A DNA stretch of 64,000 bases from positions 16,877,001 to 16,941,000 of the forward strand of contig OX387202.1 in assembly GCA_947561715.1 (NCBI GenBank), in the 5' to 3' direction. The notes beneath the pieces are model-generated. The model had not been told where the DNA came from and ran no database searches. It saw nothing but the letters and a program-made list of their open reading frames with translations. The translations under genes and the position numbers were made by a program. The stretch comes from Ascidia mentula. Its lineage: Eukaryota > Chordata > Ascidiacea > Phlebobranchia > Ascidiidae. Below, piece by piece: positions 48,679 through 59,468 of this stretch (position 1 is its first letter; every line of letters starts with the position of its first letter).

Positions 48679-49898
48679 AACAAAGCGGGAAGTTTTCTGG
48701 GGGAATTTTGGGAAAAAGGAACATCGACTTCTTTCTTCGTCTCTCTCGTATTTTAACTGCATGTCTTGCTCTTTTTCGGTGGGAGCTTGGAAGTAAGTGT
48801 AATGTGTAGTCACAGACTAAACTCACTGCACAACTATATGATTGACTCAAATGTTGCCAAATCAAAGGTAACAAATGTTAACAAAATAATGGAATTTAAA
48901 TATTTTAATTATTAGTTTTTTCTTCTATCTCTTTTAATCGAATGTTCACTGGCATCGCAGCCAAGGCTTGGCACCCAAGCTTGATCAGCCACTGTGGCCC
49001 CTATAGGCGCAATGGGTTTTTTGGGCCTGTTGGCTAATAATTGCCTGAATGTCTCTCTGTAGAATTCACAATGGCAAATACATTAATTCGAATAACAGTT
49101 TATTATCAGGGATTCGGGAATAAATTCCGAGCCCCGGCGAATAGCTTATGGAGTCTCGGTATTAATGGCCTTGTCACAATGATAATAGAGAATGCAATTG
49201 AACATGTAACAGACTGATCTTAACTCAACATGTAATGCCATGCACCGCGATTTGAAACGTAAGATCACGTGACAATGCTAGAGCAGCAGCGACATATAGT
49301 GGAAAAGGAAAAAGGGAATGTCACGAAATGACTGTTAAAACTTGTCATTGTCCGCTGCAATATCCACATCGCTATATGACTTCAACCTTGGTTTCGTATA
49401 TGTTTAAGATTTTCCCCGAAAAGTTACGCTCAATATTTTGTAAAGTAGATATGTTCACATTTTACACAGCAACAGACAACAGACAACACACATGGAAATA
49501 TTTTTGGAAACCGTCACGCATTTGTGGAAATATTGCTGGGAACCTTTGGGTTCATTAGCAAAGCCATAAGAAGTTTCTCTCAGGAGCTATAGAGAAGGTC
49601 AAACCTTGGTAAGTAATATGTTTGTGCAAGCGAAGCAACAGATTCGTCAAAACCACTCGTACAGGATGCAATCAGGACTGGTATCGGCACTCAAACCTCG
49701 GAAATAATGTCAAAGAACTCGGCAAAAGGCGCAATGTGATTCCATCGAACCAACGTTCTTTCGTGTCAATGCAATGGATAAACACGGAAAACTGCATAAT
49801 GGTAACTGAATTTATTGCCTCACAAAAAATAAAACAACATTTTGGTTTGGTATATATGACGATCATCAGCACAAACAACACTTCCGGTGTCTCCACGG

Positions 49899-49908
49899 GG
49901 GAAATTCC
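49899..49908 (+). promoter_or_regulatory. Consensus kappa-B-like site in array C
   Basis: GGGAAATTCC, in the block of array C that copies array B around 20283. Confidence 0.3.
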
Positions 49909-50649
49909 CTCTTACGTGCAAGTTTCATGTAATTTCCTTTACCAAAGAAAGGGCGCACAAAAACAGAAGAGAATATACTGGAATAGAGACATTGCCATAT
50001 TGATGTGAATCATCAAACAGATCAAGTTATTTCAACTTGGGCATTGCATAAGAATGGAAGTTCCACAAAAATTATTTCCATAAATATTGTTGCTGATTGC
50101 TACATAATAAACCGTGCACATGAAAGCATTGGTTTGAGTTCGACTTCCGATCGTAGACAAAACTTGTCTGGAGTTTTTATATTGAAAGGGGAAGCTGGAC
50201 GTTTTCTGCAAGAACACTGGGAAAAAAGAACGTTGACTTCTTTCTACGTCTCTCTCTTTTATTTTGGCTGCATGTCTTGCTCTTTTTCGGTGCGAGCTTG
50301 GAAGTATGTGTAATGTGTAGTCACAGACTAAACTCACTGCACAACTATATGATTGACTCAAATGTTCGCAAAATGAATGGAAAAAAAACATAAACAAAAT
50401 AAAGAATTTTAATGATTTAAATGGTAGATTTTAGTTATTTCTTCAAATCAAATGTTTACTGGTATCGCAGCCAAGGCTTCGCACCCAAGCTTGATCAGCC
50501 ACTGTGACCCCTATAGGCACAATGACCCTTTTGGAGGCGAGAGGCCTGTTGGCTAACAATTGCCCGAATGTCTCTCTGTGGAATTCACAATGGCAAACAC
50601 TAATTCGAATAACAGTTTTTTATCAGGGATTCGGGAATAAATTCCAATC

Positions 50650-52560
50650 CCCGGCGAATAGCTTATAGAGTCCCAGTGATGATTTGCTTGTCACAATGAT
50701 AATAGATAATGCAATTGAACATGTAACAGACTGATCTTAACTCTACTTGTAAGCCATGCACTGCGATTTGAAACGTAAGATCACGTGACAATGCTAGAGC
50801 AGCAGCGACATATAGTGGAAGAGGAAAAAGGAAATGTCACGCAATGACTGTTAAAACTTGTCATTGTCCGCTGCAATATCCACATCGCTATATGACTTAA
50901 ACCTTGCTTTCGTATATGTTTAAGATTTTCCCCGAAAAGTTACGCTCAATATTTTGTAAAGTAGATATGTTCACAATTTGCACAGCAACGGACAACACAC
51001 AATTAGAAATATTTTTGGAAACCGTCTTGTATTTGTGGAAATGTTGCTGGGAACCAATGGGACCACTAGCAAAGCCATAAGAAGTTTTTCGCAGCAGCCA
51101 TACAGAAGGTCAAGCCTTGGTAAGGAATATGTGTGTGCAAGCGAAGCAACAGATTCGTCAAAACCACTCGTACAGGATGGAATCAGGACTGGTATCGGCA
51201 CTCAAACCTGGGAAACAATATCAAAGACATCAGCAAATGGCGCAAAGTGATTTCATCAACGTTCTTTAGTATCATTGCAATGGATAAACACGGAAAACTG
51301 CATAATGGTTACTGATTTTAATGCCTCACAAAAATAAATCAACATTTTGGTTCGGTATATATGACGAGGCGAATAGCTTATAAAGTCTCAGTGATGATTT
51401 GCTTTTCACAATTACAAAAAAGAATGAAATTGAACACGTAGCAGACTGATCTTAACTCAACTTGTAATGCCATGCACTGCGATTTGAAACGTAAGATCAC
51501 GTGACATTGCTAGAGCAGCAGCGACACATAGTGGAAGAAGAAAAAAGAATTGTCACGCAATGACTGTTAAAATTTGTCATTGTCCGCTGCAATATCCACA
51601 TCGCTATATGACTTAAACCTTGCTTTCGTATATGTTTAAGATTTTCCCCGAAAAGTTACGCTCAATATTTTGTAAAGTAAATATGTTCACAATTTGCACA
51701 GCAACGGACAACACACAATTAGAAATATTTTTGGAAACCGTCTTGCATTTGTGGAAATGTTGCTGGGAACCATTGGGTTCATTAGCAAAGCCTTAAGAAG
51801 TTTTTCGCAGGAGCCATACAGAAGGTCAAGCCTTGGTAAGGAATATGTGTGTGCAAGCGAAGCAACAGATTCGTCAAAACCACTCGTACAGGATGCAATC
51901 AGGACTGGTATCGGCACTCAAACCTGGGAAACAATATCAAAGACATCAGCAAATGGCGCAAAGTGATTCCATCAACGTTCTTTAGTATCATTGCAATGGA
52001 TAAACACGGAAAACTGCATAATGGTTACTGATTTTAATACCTCACAAAAATAAATCAACATATTAGTTCGGTATATATGACGAGGCGAATAGCTTATAAA
52101 GTCTCAGTGATGATTTGCTTTTCACAATTACAAAAAAGAATGCAATGGAACACGTAGCAGACTGATCTTAACTCAACTTGTAATGCCATGCACTGCGATT
52201 TGAAACGTAAGATCACGTGACATTGCTAGAGCACCAGCGACACATAGTGGAAGAAGAAAAAGGAAATGTCACGCAATGACTGTTAAAATTTGTCATTGTC
52301 CGCTGCAATATCCACATCGCTATATGACTTAAACCTTGCTTTCGTATATGTTTAAGATTTTCCCCGAAAAGTTACGCTCAATATTTTGTAAAGTAAATAT
52401 GTTCACAATTTGCACAGCAACGGACAACACACAATTAGAAATATTTTTGGAAACCGTCACGCATTTGTGGAAATATTGCTGGGAACCTTTGGGTTCATTA
52501 GCAAAGCCATAAGAAGTTTCTCTTAGGAGCTATAGAGAAGGACAAACCTTGGTAAGTAAT
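50650..52560 (+). repeat. Tandem 716-bp short units
   Basis: After a head-bearing unit, three short units follow. Landmarks ATGACGAGGCGAATAGC at 51361 and 52077 are exactly 716 bp apart, with only scattered substitutions between copies. Each retains the E-box, the minisatellite remnant and the donor-like site (GGTAAGGAAT or GGTAAGTAAT), and lacks the head, kappa-B region, hAT target and acceptor-like tail. Confidence 0.9.
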
Positions 52561-55500
52561 ATGTTTGTGCAAGCGAAGCAACAGATTCGTCGAAACCACT
52601 CGTACAGGATGCAATCAGGTCTGGTATCGGCACTCAAACCTCGGAAATAATATCAAAGACATCGGCTAAAGGCGGAATGTGATTCCATCGAACCAACGTT
52701 CTTTCGTATTATTGCAATGGATAAACACGGAAAACTGCATAATGGTAACCGAATTTAATGCCTCACAAAAAATAAAACAACATTTTGGTTTGGTACATAT
52801 GACGATCATCAGCACAAACAACACTTCCGGTGTCACAACGAGAAAAATTCCCTCTTACGTGCAAGTTTCATGTATTTTCCTTTACCAATGAAAGGACGCA
52901 CAAAACAGAAGAATGTCATTGAATAGTGACATTGCCATATTGATGTGAATCATCAAATAGATCAAGTTGTTTGAATTTGGGCATTGCGTGAGAATGAAGC
53001 AATTTCCCACAAAATATTTAAGTTCTGATAATGCGAAATGAATCAAAGTATGGAGTTTGTCTGGATGGCAAACTTCTTGTGGTATGAGACGTAACTTTGA
53101 TTTGGTGTCTATAAAGAGGGTTTCCATACCATGCTAATTTCTAGAATTTGTGCATATTTCCACAAGCAGTGTTTTTGAAAATAAATCTATGCCCTTTTCC
53201 AAGACACGTGTTTCCTTTGGACTTGCGTGCTTGTGTTTTGTTTAGGTTTTGCGTCCTAACGGGTCTATTTCCTCAACAATTACGGATTTTCAATGACATG
53301 GCGCGGTGGTAAACGATTTCTGATGGATCACCTTCAGAAAAGTCCAATCATTCTGACGAATTAATATATCTTCAAGATCGGACGGAGTGTGAAATGCATT
53401 AGAAATGTCGTCATCTAAAAGCAACATGCTTATGTTGTTGATAATAACCCTGGGTGTAACACGTAATAATGATTGCTGCAGATTGCTACATAATAAACCT
53501 GTGCAAATGAAAGCGTTGGTTTGAGTTTGATTTTTCCATGGGGTTTTCATATTTGAAGACGAAGCTGGGCGTTTTCTGAAGGAAGGTTGGGAAAAAGGAA
53601 CGTTGACTTCTTTCTACGTCTCTCTCTTTTATTTTAGCTGCATGTTTTGCTCTTTTTCGGTGCGAGCTTGGAAGTATGTTTAATGTGTAGTCACAGACTA
53701 AACACACTGCATAACTACATGATTGACTCAAATGTTGCCAAATGAAAGGGTAACAAATATTAACAGAATAATTCAATTTAAATATTTTAATTCATAGTTT
53801 TTTCTTATATATTTTTTTTATCAAATGTTCACTGGCATCGCAGCCAAGGCTTGGCACCTAAGCTTGATCAACCACTGTGGCTCCCATAGGCGCAACAAAT
53901 CCTGTGGAGGCCTGTTGGCCAATAATTGCCTGAATGTCACTCTGTTGAACTTACAATGACAAACACTTTAATTGGAATAACAGTTAATTATCAGGCCTTT
54001 TGGGAATAAATCTCAAGCCTCGGCAAATAGCTTATAGAGTCCCAGTGATGGTTTGCTTGTCACAATGATAATAAAGAAGACATTTGAACATGAACCAGAC
54101 TGATCTTAACACTGCTTGTAATGCCATGCTTTGCGATTTGAAACGTAAGATCACGTGACATTGCTAGAGCAGCAGCGCCACATAGTGGAAGAAGAAAAAG
54201 GGAATGTCACGAAATGACTGTTAAAACTTGTCATTGTCCGCTGCAATATCCACATCGCTATATGACTTAAACCTTGGTTTCGTAAATAAGTAAGATTTTC
54301 CACGAAAAGTTACGCTCAATATTTTGTAAATTTTGCACAGCAACAGACAACATACTTGGAAATATTTTTGGGAACGTTATGCATTTGTGGAAATAGTGCT
54401 GGGAACCATTGGGTTCATTAGCAAATCTATAAGAAGTTTCTCGCAGGAGCTATACAGAAGGTCAAGCCCTGGCAATTAATAGGTTTGTGCAAGCGAAGCA
54501 GTAGATTCGTCAAACCACTCGTACAGGATGCAATCAGGTCTGGTATCGGCAATCAAACCTCGGAAATAATGTCAAAGACATCGGCAAAAGTCGCAATGTG
54601 ATTCCATCGAACCAATGTTCTTCGTATTAATGCAATGGATAAACACGGAAAACTGCATAATGGTAACTGAATTTAATGCCTCACAAAAAATAGTACAACA
54701 TTTTGGTTTGGTATATACGACGATGCATGAGCACAAAAAACACTTCCGGTGTCTCTACGGGGAGAAGAATGTCTTTGAATAGTGACATTGCCATATTGAT
54801 GTGAATCATCAAATAGAACAAGTTGTTTGAATTTGGGCATTGCGTGAGAATGAAAGTTCCACAAAAGATTTCCCAAATATTTAAGTTCTGATACTGCGAA
54901 TTGAATCAAAGTTTGGAGTTTGTCTGGATGGCAAATTTCTTGTTGTATTACACATAACTGTGATTTGGTGTGGAGTATAAAGAGGGTTTCCATACCATGC
55001 TAATTTCTAGAATTTGTGCATATTTCCACAAGCAGTGTTTTTGAAAATAAAACTCTGCCTTTTTCCATGACACTTGTTTCCTTTGTGCTTACGTGTTTGT
55101 TTTTTTGTTTATGTTTTGCATCCTAACGAGTCTATTTCTTAAAAAATTACGGATTATCAATGACATGGCGCGGTGGTAAACGATTTCTGATGGATCACCT
55201 TCAGAAAAGTCCAATCATTCTGACGAATCAATATATCTTCAAGAACGGACGAAGTGTGAAATGCATTAGAAATGTCGACGGAAAAAGAAACATGCTTGCG
55301 TTGTCGATAATAACCCTGGGTGTAACACGTAATAGTAATTGCTGCAGATTGCTACGTAATAAACGGTGCAAATGAAAGCGTTGGTTTGAGTTTGATTTTT
55401 CCATGGGGTTTTCATAAAAGGGTAACAAATATTAAGAAAATAATGAAATTTAAATATTTTCATTGATAGTTTTTTTGTCATACATTTTTTGATGAAATGT

Positions 55501-56099
55501 TCACTGGCATCGCAGCCAAGGCTTGGCACCTAAGCTTGATTATCCACTGTGGCTCCTATAGGCGCAACAAATCCTGTGGGGGCGAAAGGCCTGTTGGCTA
55601 ATAATTTCCCGAATGTCTATTCCAACTGTCTATCTGTAGAATTTATGATGATAAACACTTTAATTCGAATAACAGTTAATTATCAGGCTTTTTGGAATAA
55701 ATTCCAATCCCCGGCGAATAGCTTATAGAGACTCAGTGTTGATAGTCTTGTTACAATGATCACATAGAGAATGCAATTGGACATGTAACAGACTGATCTT
55801 AACACAACTTGTAATGCCATGCACTGCGATTTGAAACGTAAGATCACATTGCTAGATCACCAGCGACACATAGTGGAAGAGGAAAAAGGGAATGTCACGA
55901 AATGACTGTTAAAACTTGTCATTGTCCGCTGCAATATCCACATCGCTATATGACTTAGACCTTGGTTTCGTACACAAGTAAGATTTTCCCCGAAATGTTC
56001 GCAAATGCATTTCAACGCTCAGTATAAAATAGCGACTTATCGAAACCCAATATTTCAAGCTTACTCTTGCGGCTTTGAGTTTCCTTTATGAAACATCTA

Positions 56100-56444
56100 C
56101 TTTCAATTGAGCGCATTATAGTAGATATAAAGACGTAAGAATACAAAGCGATTAAATTCATGCTTCTCATCGAACCTTCATGAAGAAATTGGTCGTGTTT
56201 TTTGAACACTGCAACATTATACCGTGTTAGAAATAGATATTAAGTTGTTTCGGTAAATTCACACACACCTGTGTCCAATATAGAACATAATGGATGGTTG
56301 CGACAGCAACGCACCGGAACTGACGTAGTGTTTAATTGAAATTGCACCTTAATATACGTACCGCCAATTTGAAGCACCACATAAATTGCACACGCACCAA
56401 ACTTTAAACCGTACCAAACATATAAAAAACATTTCTTTCGACAT
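56100..56444 (-). pseudogene. Broken copy of the 119-residue membrane-segment frame (module C)
   Basis: Matches 25326-25685 but has one extra base shortly after the start and TAA where module B has CAA (TETT-stop-YLFLTR versus PTQNLFLTR). Segments such as PVRCCRNHPLCSILDTGVCE remain readable. Confidence 0.6.
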
Positions 56445-56479
56445 CTTTCCACCCAATATTGAGTTCCAATTTTACACGG

Positions 56480-56730
56480 AAACAAGGTTTACAAACAGTT
56501 GTTTGTGCAGGAGACGATACATGGTTCTCGCCGATGCAAGATTTGCTGTCGCTAAACTTAACTCTGTGAGTCGGGTTGGCGAGCACGTGTTTGCACACTT
56601 CCGACGTTGCCGATCGTTGATGTTCAGCGATGCGTGTCCACAAGTTTCTTGATATCTGTCCAATGTAGGATTGACTACACGAATATAGGAGTTTGTTAAC
56701 GACGGACGAAAGGTCTTCTTTTTGAATGGA
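56480..56730 (-). mobile_element. Penelope-like element fragment (GIY-YIG endonuclease), module C copy
   Basis: The minus strand reads SSVVNKLLYSCSQSYIGQIS, RNLWTRIAEHQRS and THRVKFSD in one frame, with the YIG core intact. The last helix (YRLLHKQLFVN) lies in another frame. Compared with module B, YIG is preserved here. The match to the Penelope C-terminal domain is by motif recognition and should be checked by profile search. No reverse-transcriptase part was seen upstream. Confidence 0.65.
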
Positions 56731-57063
56731 AAATTCTGCGCAAGTTTGAGTGGGTCATGTTCCACGCCCTATACAGTCTTACTGTCTCTGCAGCGGTAAT
56801 CGAAACGTGTTGATCTCCGACGGACTCGGTGGTTGATACGGTCTGGGTATGACAACCTCATCACACAGAATTTTGCGTTTTTGTGTGTGGATTTTGGAAT
56901 GGCCACCTCATATTGTTTATTCATTACCGAACTTACGCACATAGCAACGAACTTGTTTCAACCTATTTTTCTCGAAATTATGGTTGTTTTGTTTATATGT
57001 GTGCACTACGGTATATAAGCATATTTTACCGTGCAAAATAAGTTTGATTCTAGCGCTACAGTG

Positions 57064-57282
57064 ATGGAGCAGGAATTATGGATCGTGGCAAAATATATTA
57101 CGGGAAAAAGGGCCAGGTTTTTTTTAGCTGCAGTATCTTTGTATTCGAAGACATTAATTAGGAAAGTTATTTTTATAGCAAGCGATAGGTTAGCGTACAC
57201 GTGTCACAAACAAAAACGTATTATCATTGTATTTAATCTAAAAGAAACGACCGTTTGCAACTGTTCTGGTTACGCTGTATGA
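57064..57282 (+). other. 72-residue open frame, unrecognised
   Basis: MEQELWIVAKYITGKRARFF opens a frame that continues over a mildly hydrophobic stretch and ends CNCSGYAV. A TATATAAG motif lies about 50 bp upstream. In module A the frame stops after about 14 residues; in module B it is broken early and then cut by the LINE. Probably chance. Confidence 0.12.
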
Positions 57283-57661
57283 TTAGTATAATGTGCCACA
57301 ATCAATCTGTGACTACCTGTGTGATTACTACCACCGTGCGGAATAATGATAGCAATTAACTGTCATATAAATGCGTTCTTGTTATCGAACGTTTTCAGTT
57401 GATGGTTTAGCCTACAGTCATTTCGATACGAACAATTTAAGGAAACTCAACATCAACAGGGAAACAAAAATGTTCATCTTTTGTTAGTTTTCGTTCACTA
57501 ATATCAATTCACTTATAAATGTTTTGACAAATGCCTTAGCCAGGGGTTCACAAATGGATTCATCAGGCTTGTCCACAAGCATATGAACAATGCACAATGT
57601 TACAGGACCTACGATGCAATGCGTGTTAATGATGCTTGAATGTCATTGCGTAAACCACTAA

Positions 57662-58047
57662 GTGGCGACAGCAACTCTGGAGCGATGTCTGACTGAAATA
57701 GGAAGTCATTGTGTTCGTACAACTGACTTGGAGGTCCACAATGCAACAGCACACATAGAAATCTGTTTTGAGACTAGATCTTATGCAGAAATATCTCGTC
57801 AACTATTTTGCAATGGAAATATTTTGCGGTGCCAGATCACCCAGCACATAGAACACAACACGCAATTGTATTCAATGTTGAGCAGAATGGGAGGCGCGAC
57901 GGAAACACAAACACTACAAAAATTTCCATTTGTTTTGAGCTTGATTTATTAATAGCGGCTCGAGGCTCACGCTTTTGGGGAGAAGAGAAAAAAGAGTGTT
58001 TTTCTTGTAAATGTGTATTTGCCTTCCGCAGAGTTATTAAAATATGA
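57662..58047 (+). other. Decayed copy of the 129-residue frame (module C)
   Basis: Same sequence as 30199-30588 with a 4-bp deletion (CAGATCACCC for CAGATCCGTCATCC-type sequence) that splits it into two overlapping frames, and the same missing ATG. Confidence 0.4.
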
Positions 58048-58256
58048 TAGGAATTCCATTTTATGGAAAGTGATTACTTGACCCACAAACAGTTTATCAA
58101 AAAAAAACGCATGTAATCCATAGTCTAATCTTTTTGCATGTAATTGCTTTAAGCGTAGTTCTTGTTGGTATTGGCAAAAATTGTTGTGAAAATAATATAA
58201 CATTTTCAATTTGCCGCTAGATGTCGCAAGTGGTAGCGTATTGACAATATATTTTT

Positions 58257-58271
58257 ATGTGTCATGATCAG
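58257..58271. repeat. Left target-site duplication of the LINE
   Basis: ATGTGTCATGATCAG, repeated exactly at 63357-63371 and present once at 30802-30816. Confidence 0.95.
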
Positions 58272-58311
58272 ATTCTACCTGTAGCACGCGTAGTGTGCGG
58301 ACGTGCGAGAA

Positions 58312-59457
58312 ATGGCAGAAAAGCCAAGTTACGCGCAAGTAGCATATAAAAAGTCGGCCGAATGGAGAAGGCCAAACTGTCTAAGTTTGAAGGCGGAAGG
58401 CATTTTGAAAAGAGAAAATGTGTTAGAAACTCTTAATAATCTACAGTACTCAATCAAAAAGCTTACTGGAATAGCTGAAATGAGGGGAAACTCTTTTGAC
58501 ATCACCTGTACATCTAGAGAACATGTGCTCGACCTATATGCAAAGCTTAGTACCCTAGAAGGGATAAAACACCTATGACTTTATGAAAGCGACAAAGTTA
58601 ATGTCGCTGTAGGATGGGTTCCAATACCCTTTCCAAACCAGGCAATCGCAGAAGAGTTGACAAAAAAATATGGGAATGTTTCCAAGATGATACATCGTAA
58701 AGGAAGAGAAGGTTTGCTTTCAGGCATGCGTATCGCCACAATGAATGTATCCGACCTAGAAGATAACCCAATCCCAAGCTACATTCGAATTTTGGACTGC
58801 GAATTTTATGTTACCTACCATGGTCAGGTAGCAACCTGTAAATACTGCGGGGAAAAGGGTCACAAACAATTCGTTTGCCCAAAACGTAAATTGGATTTCC
58901 CAGAGCTTGCAAATGTTCAGCCATCAAAACGTGCAAACACATCAGAATTGAAGCAAAAGCAAGGTAACAAAAATCCCGGAGCACCAGGTGCAAGTCTGGA
59001 GCAACCTGATAAGAAAGCTGCGACTACAACTGATAAGAGCCCAAAGGGCGATAGTGCCAAAGTGCCAAACACTGTAGCTGATTACAACTTGACCGATGAG
59101 TTCCAACTGTTCCTTGTGGAAGTGGGGAGTAAAGTCTGCAAATGTCCGACATGTCGAAGCACAATGCGCCTTATGCCATGTTGTCAGGACTTTCAACCAG
59201 AATTCCGAAAGGAGGAGGGCACCTTCGAATGTATCCAATGCGAAAGGTACTCTATCATATGTGTATGTAACGCGATGAATCGCGTCCCTAAGTCAACGAT
59301 GAGCATTGATTGTTGTAATGCTGTGTGTAAACATAAAATAATTAACTGTGGCTGTGGCAAAGTATTTGCGCAGCTCATAAACCCTGGCGAACCCTTTTGT
59401 TGTCCGTGCGGCATGGAATTTGAGTGGGACATCGAGATTGGACTGAAAAAATATTAA
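58312..59457 (+). pseudogene. LINE ORF1: RNA-binding gag-like protein with CCHC knuckle, one nonsense codon
   Basis: The ATG at 58312 (MAEKPSYAQVAYKK) opens a 381-codon frame with a single in-frame TGA at codon 89 (58576-58578); both sides remain in the same frame. The middle part (VGWVPIPFPNQAIAEELTKK) resembles the gag-like ORF1 of Tx1-type elements. A CCHC zinc knuckle, CKYCGEKGHKQFVC, spans residues 176-189. A Lys/Pro-rich linker follows, then about 18 cysteines in pairs over the last 100 residues (CPTC, CIQC, CVC, CCNAVC, CGCG, CCPCG). The role in the family is to bind element RNA. Upstream GTG at 58303 is not a plausible start. Confidence 0.85.
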
Positions 59458-59468
59458 ATAATGTCATA

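Larger units (their letters stand above)
35030..55990 (+). repeat. Array C: ~2-kb tandem units, longest array (about 21 kb)
   Basis: Unit heads lie near 37553, 40309, 43041, 44985, 46991, 48951, 50460, 53829 and 55503, plus shortened units without heads near 47900-48420 and 50650-52560. It contains three full and two partial hAT copies. The stretch 42.2-46.4 kb repeats 3.6-7.8 kb of array A nearly base for base (offset about 38.54 kb). The stretch 48.7-50.3 kb repeats 19.1-20.7 kb of array B (offset 29.616 kb). Within the array, 36.26-37.8 kb repeats at 41.76-43.3 kb. No coding potential that I trust. Confidence 0.9.

Noticed and set aside
59424..59468. Upstream extension of LINE ORF2 by 15 codons
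   Set aside because: Its first codon is GTG and it overlaps the end of ORF1. The first ATG at 59469 aligns with the usual endonuclease start.
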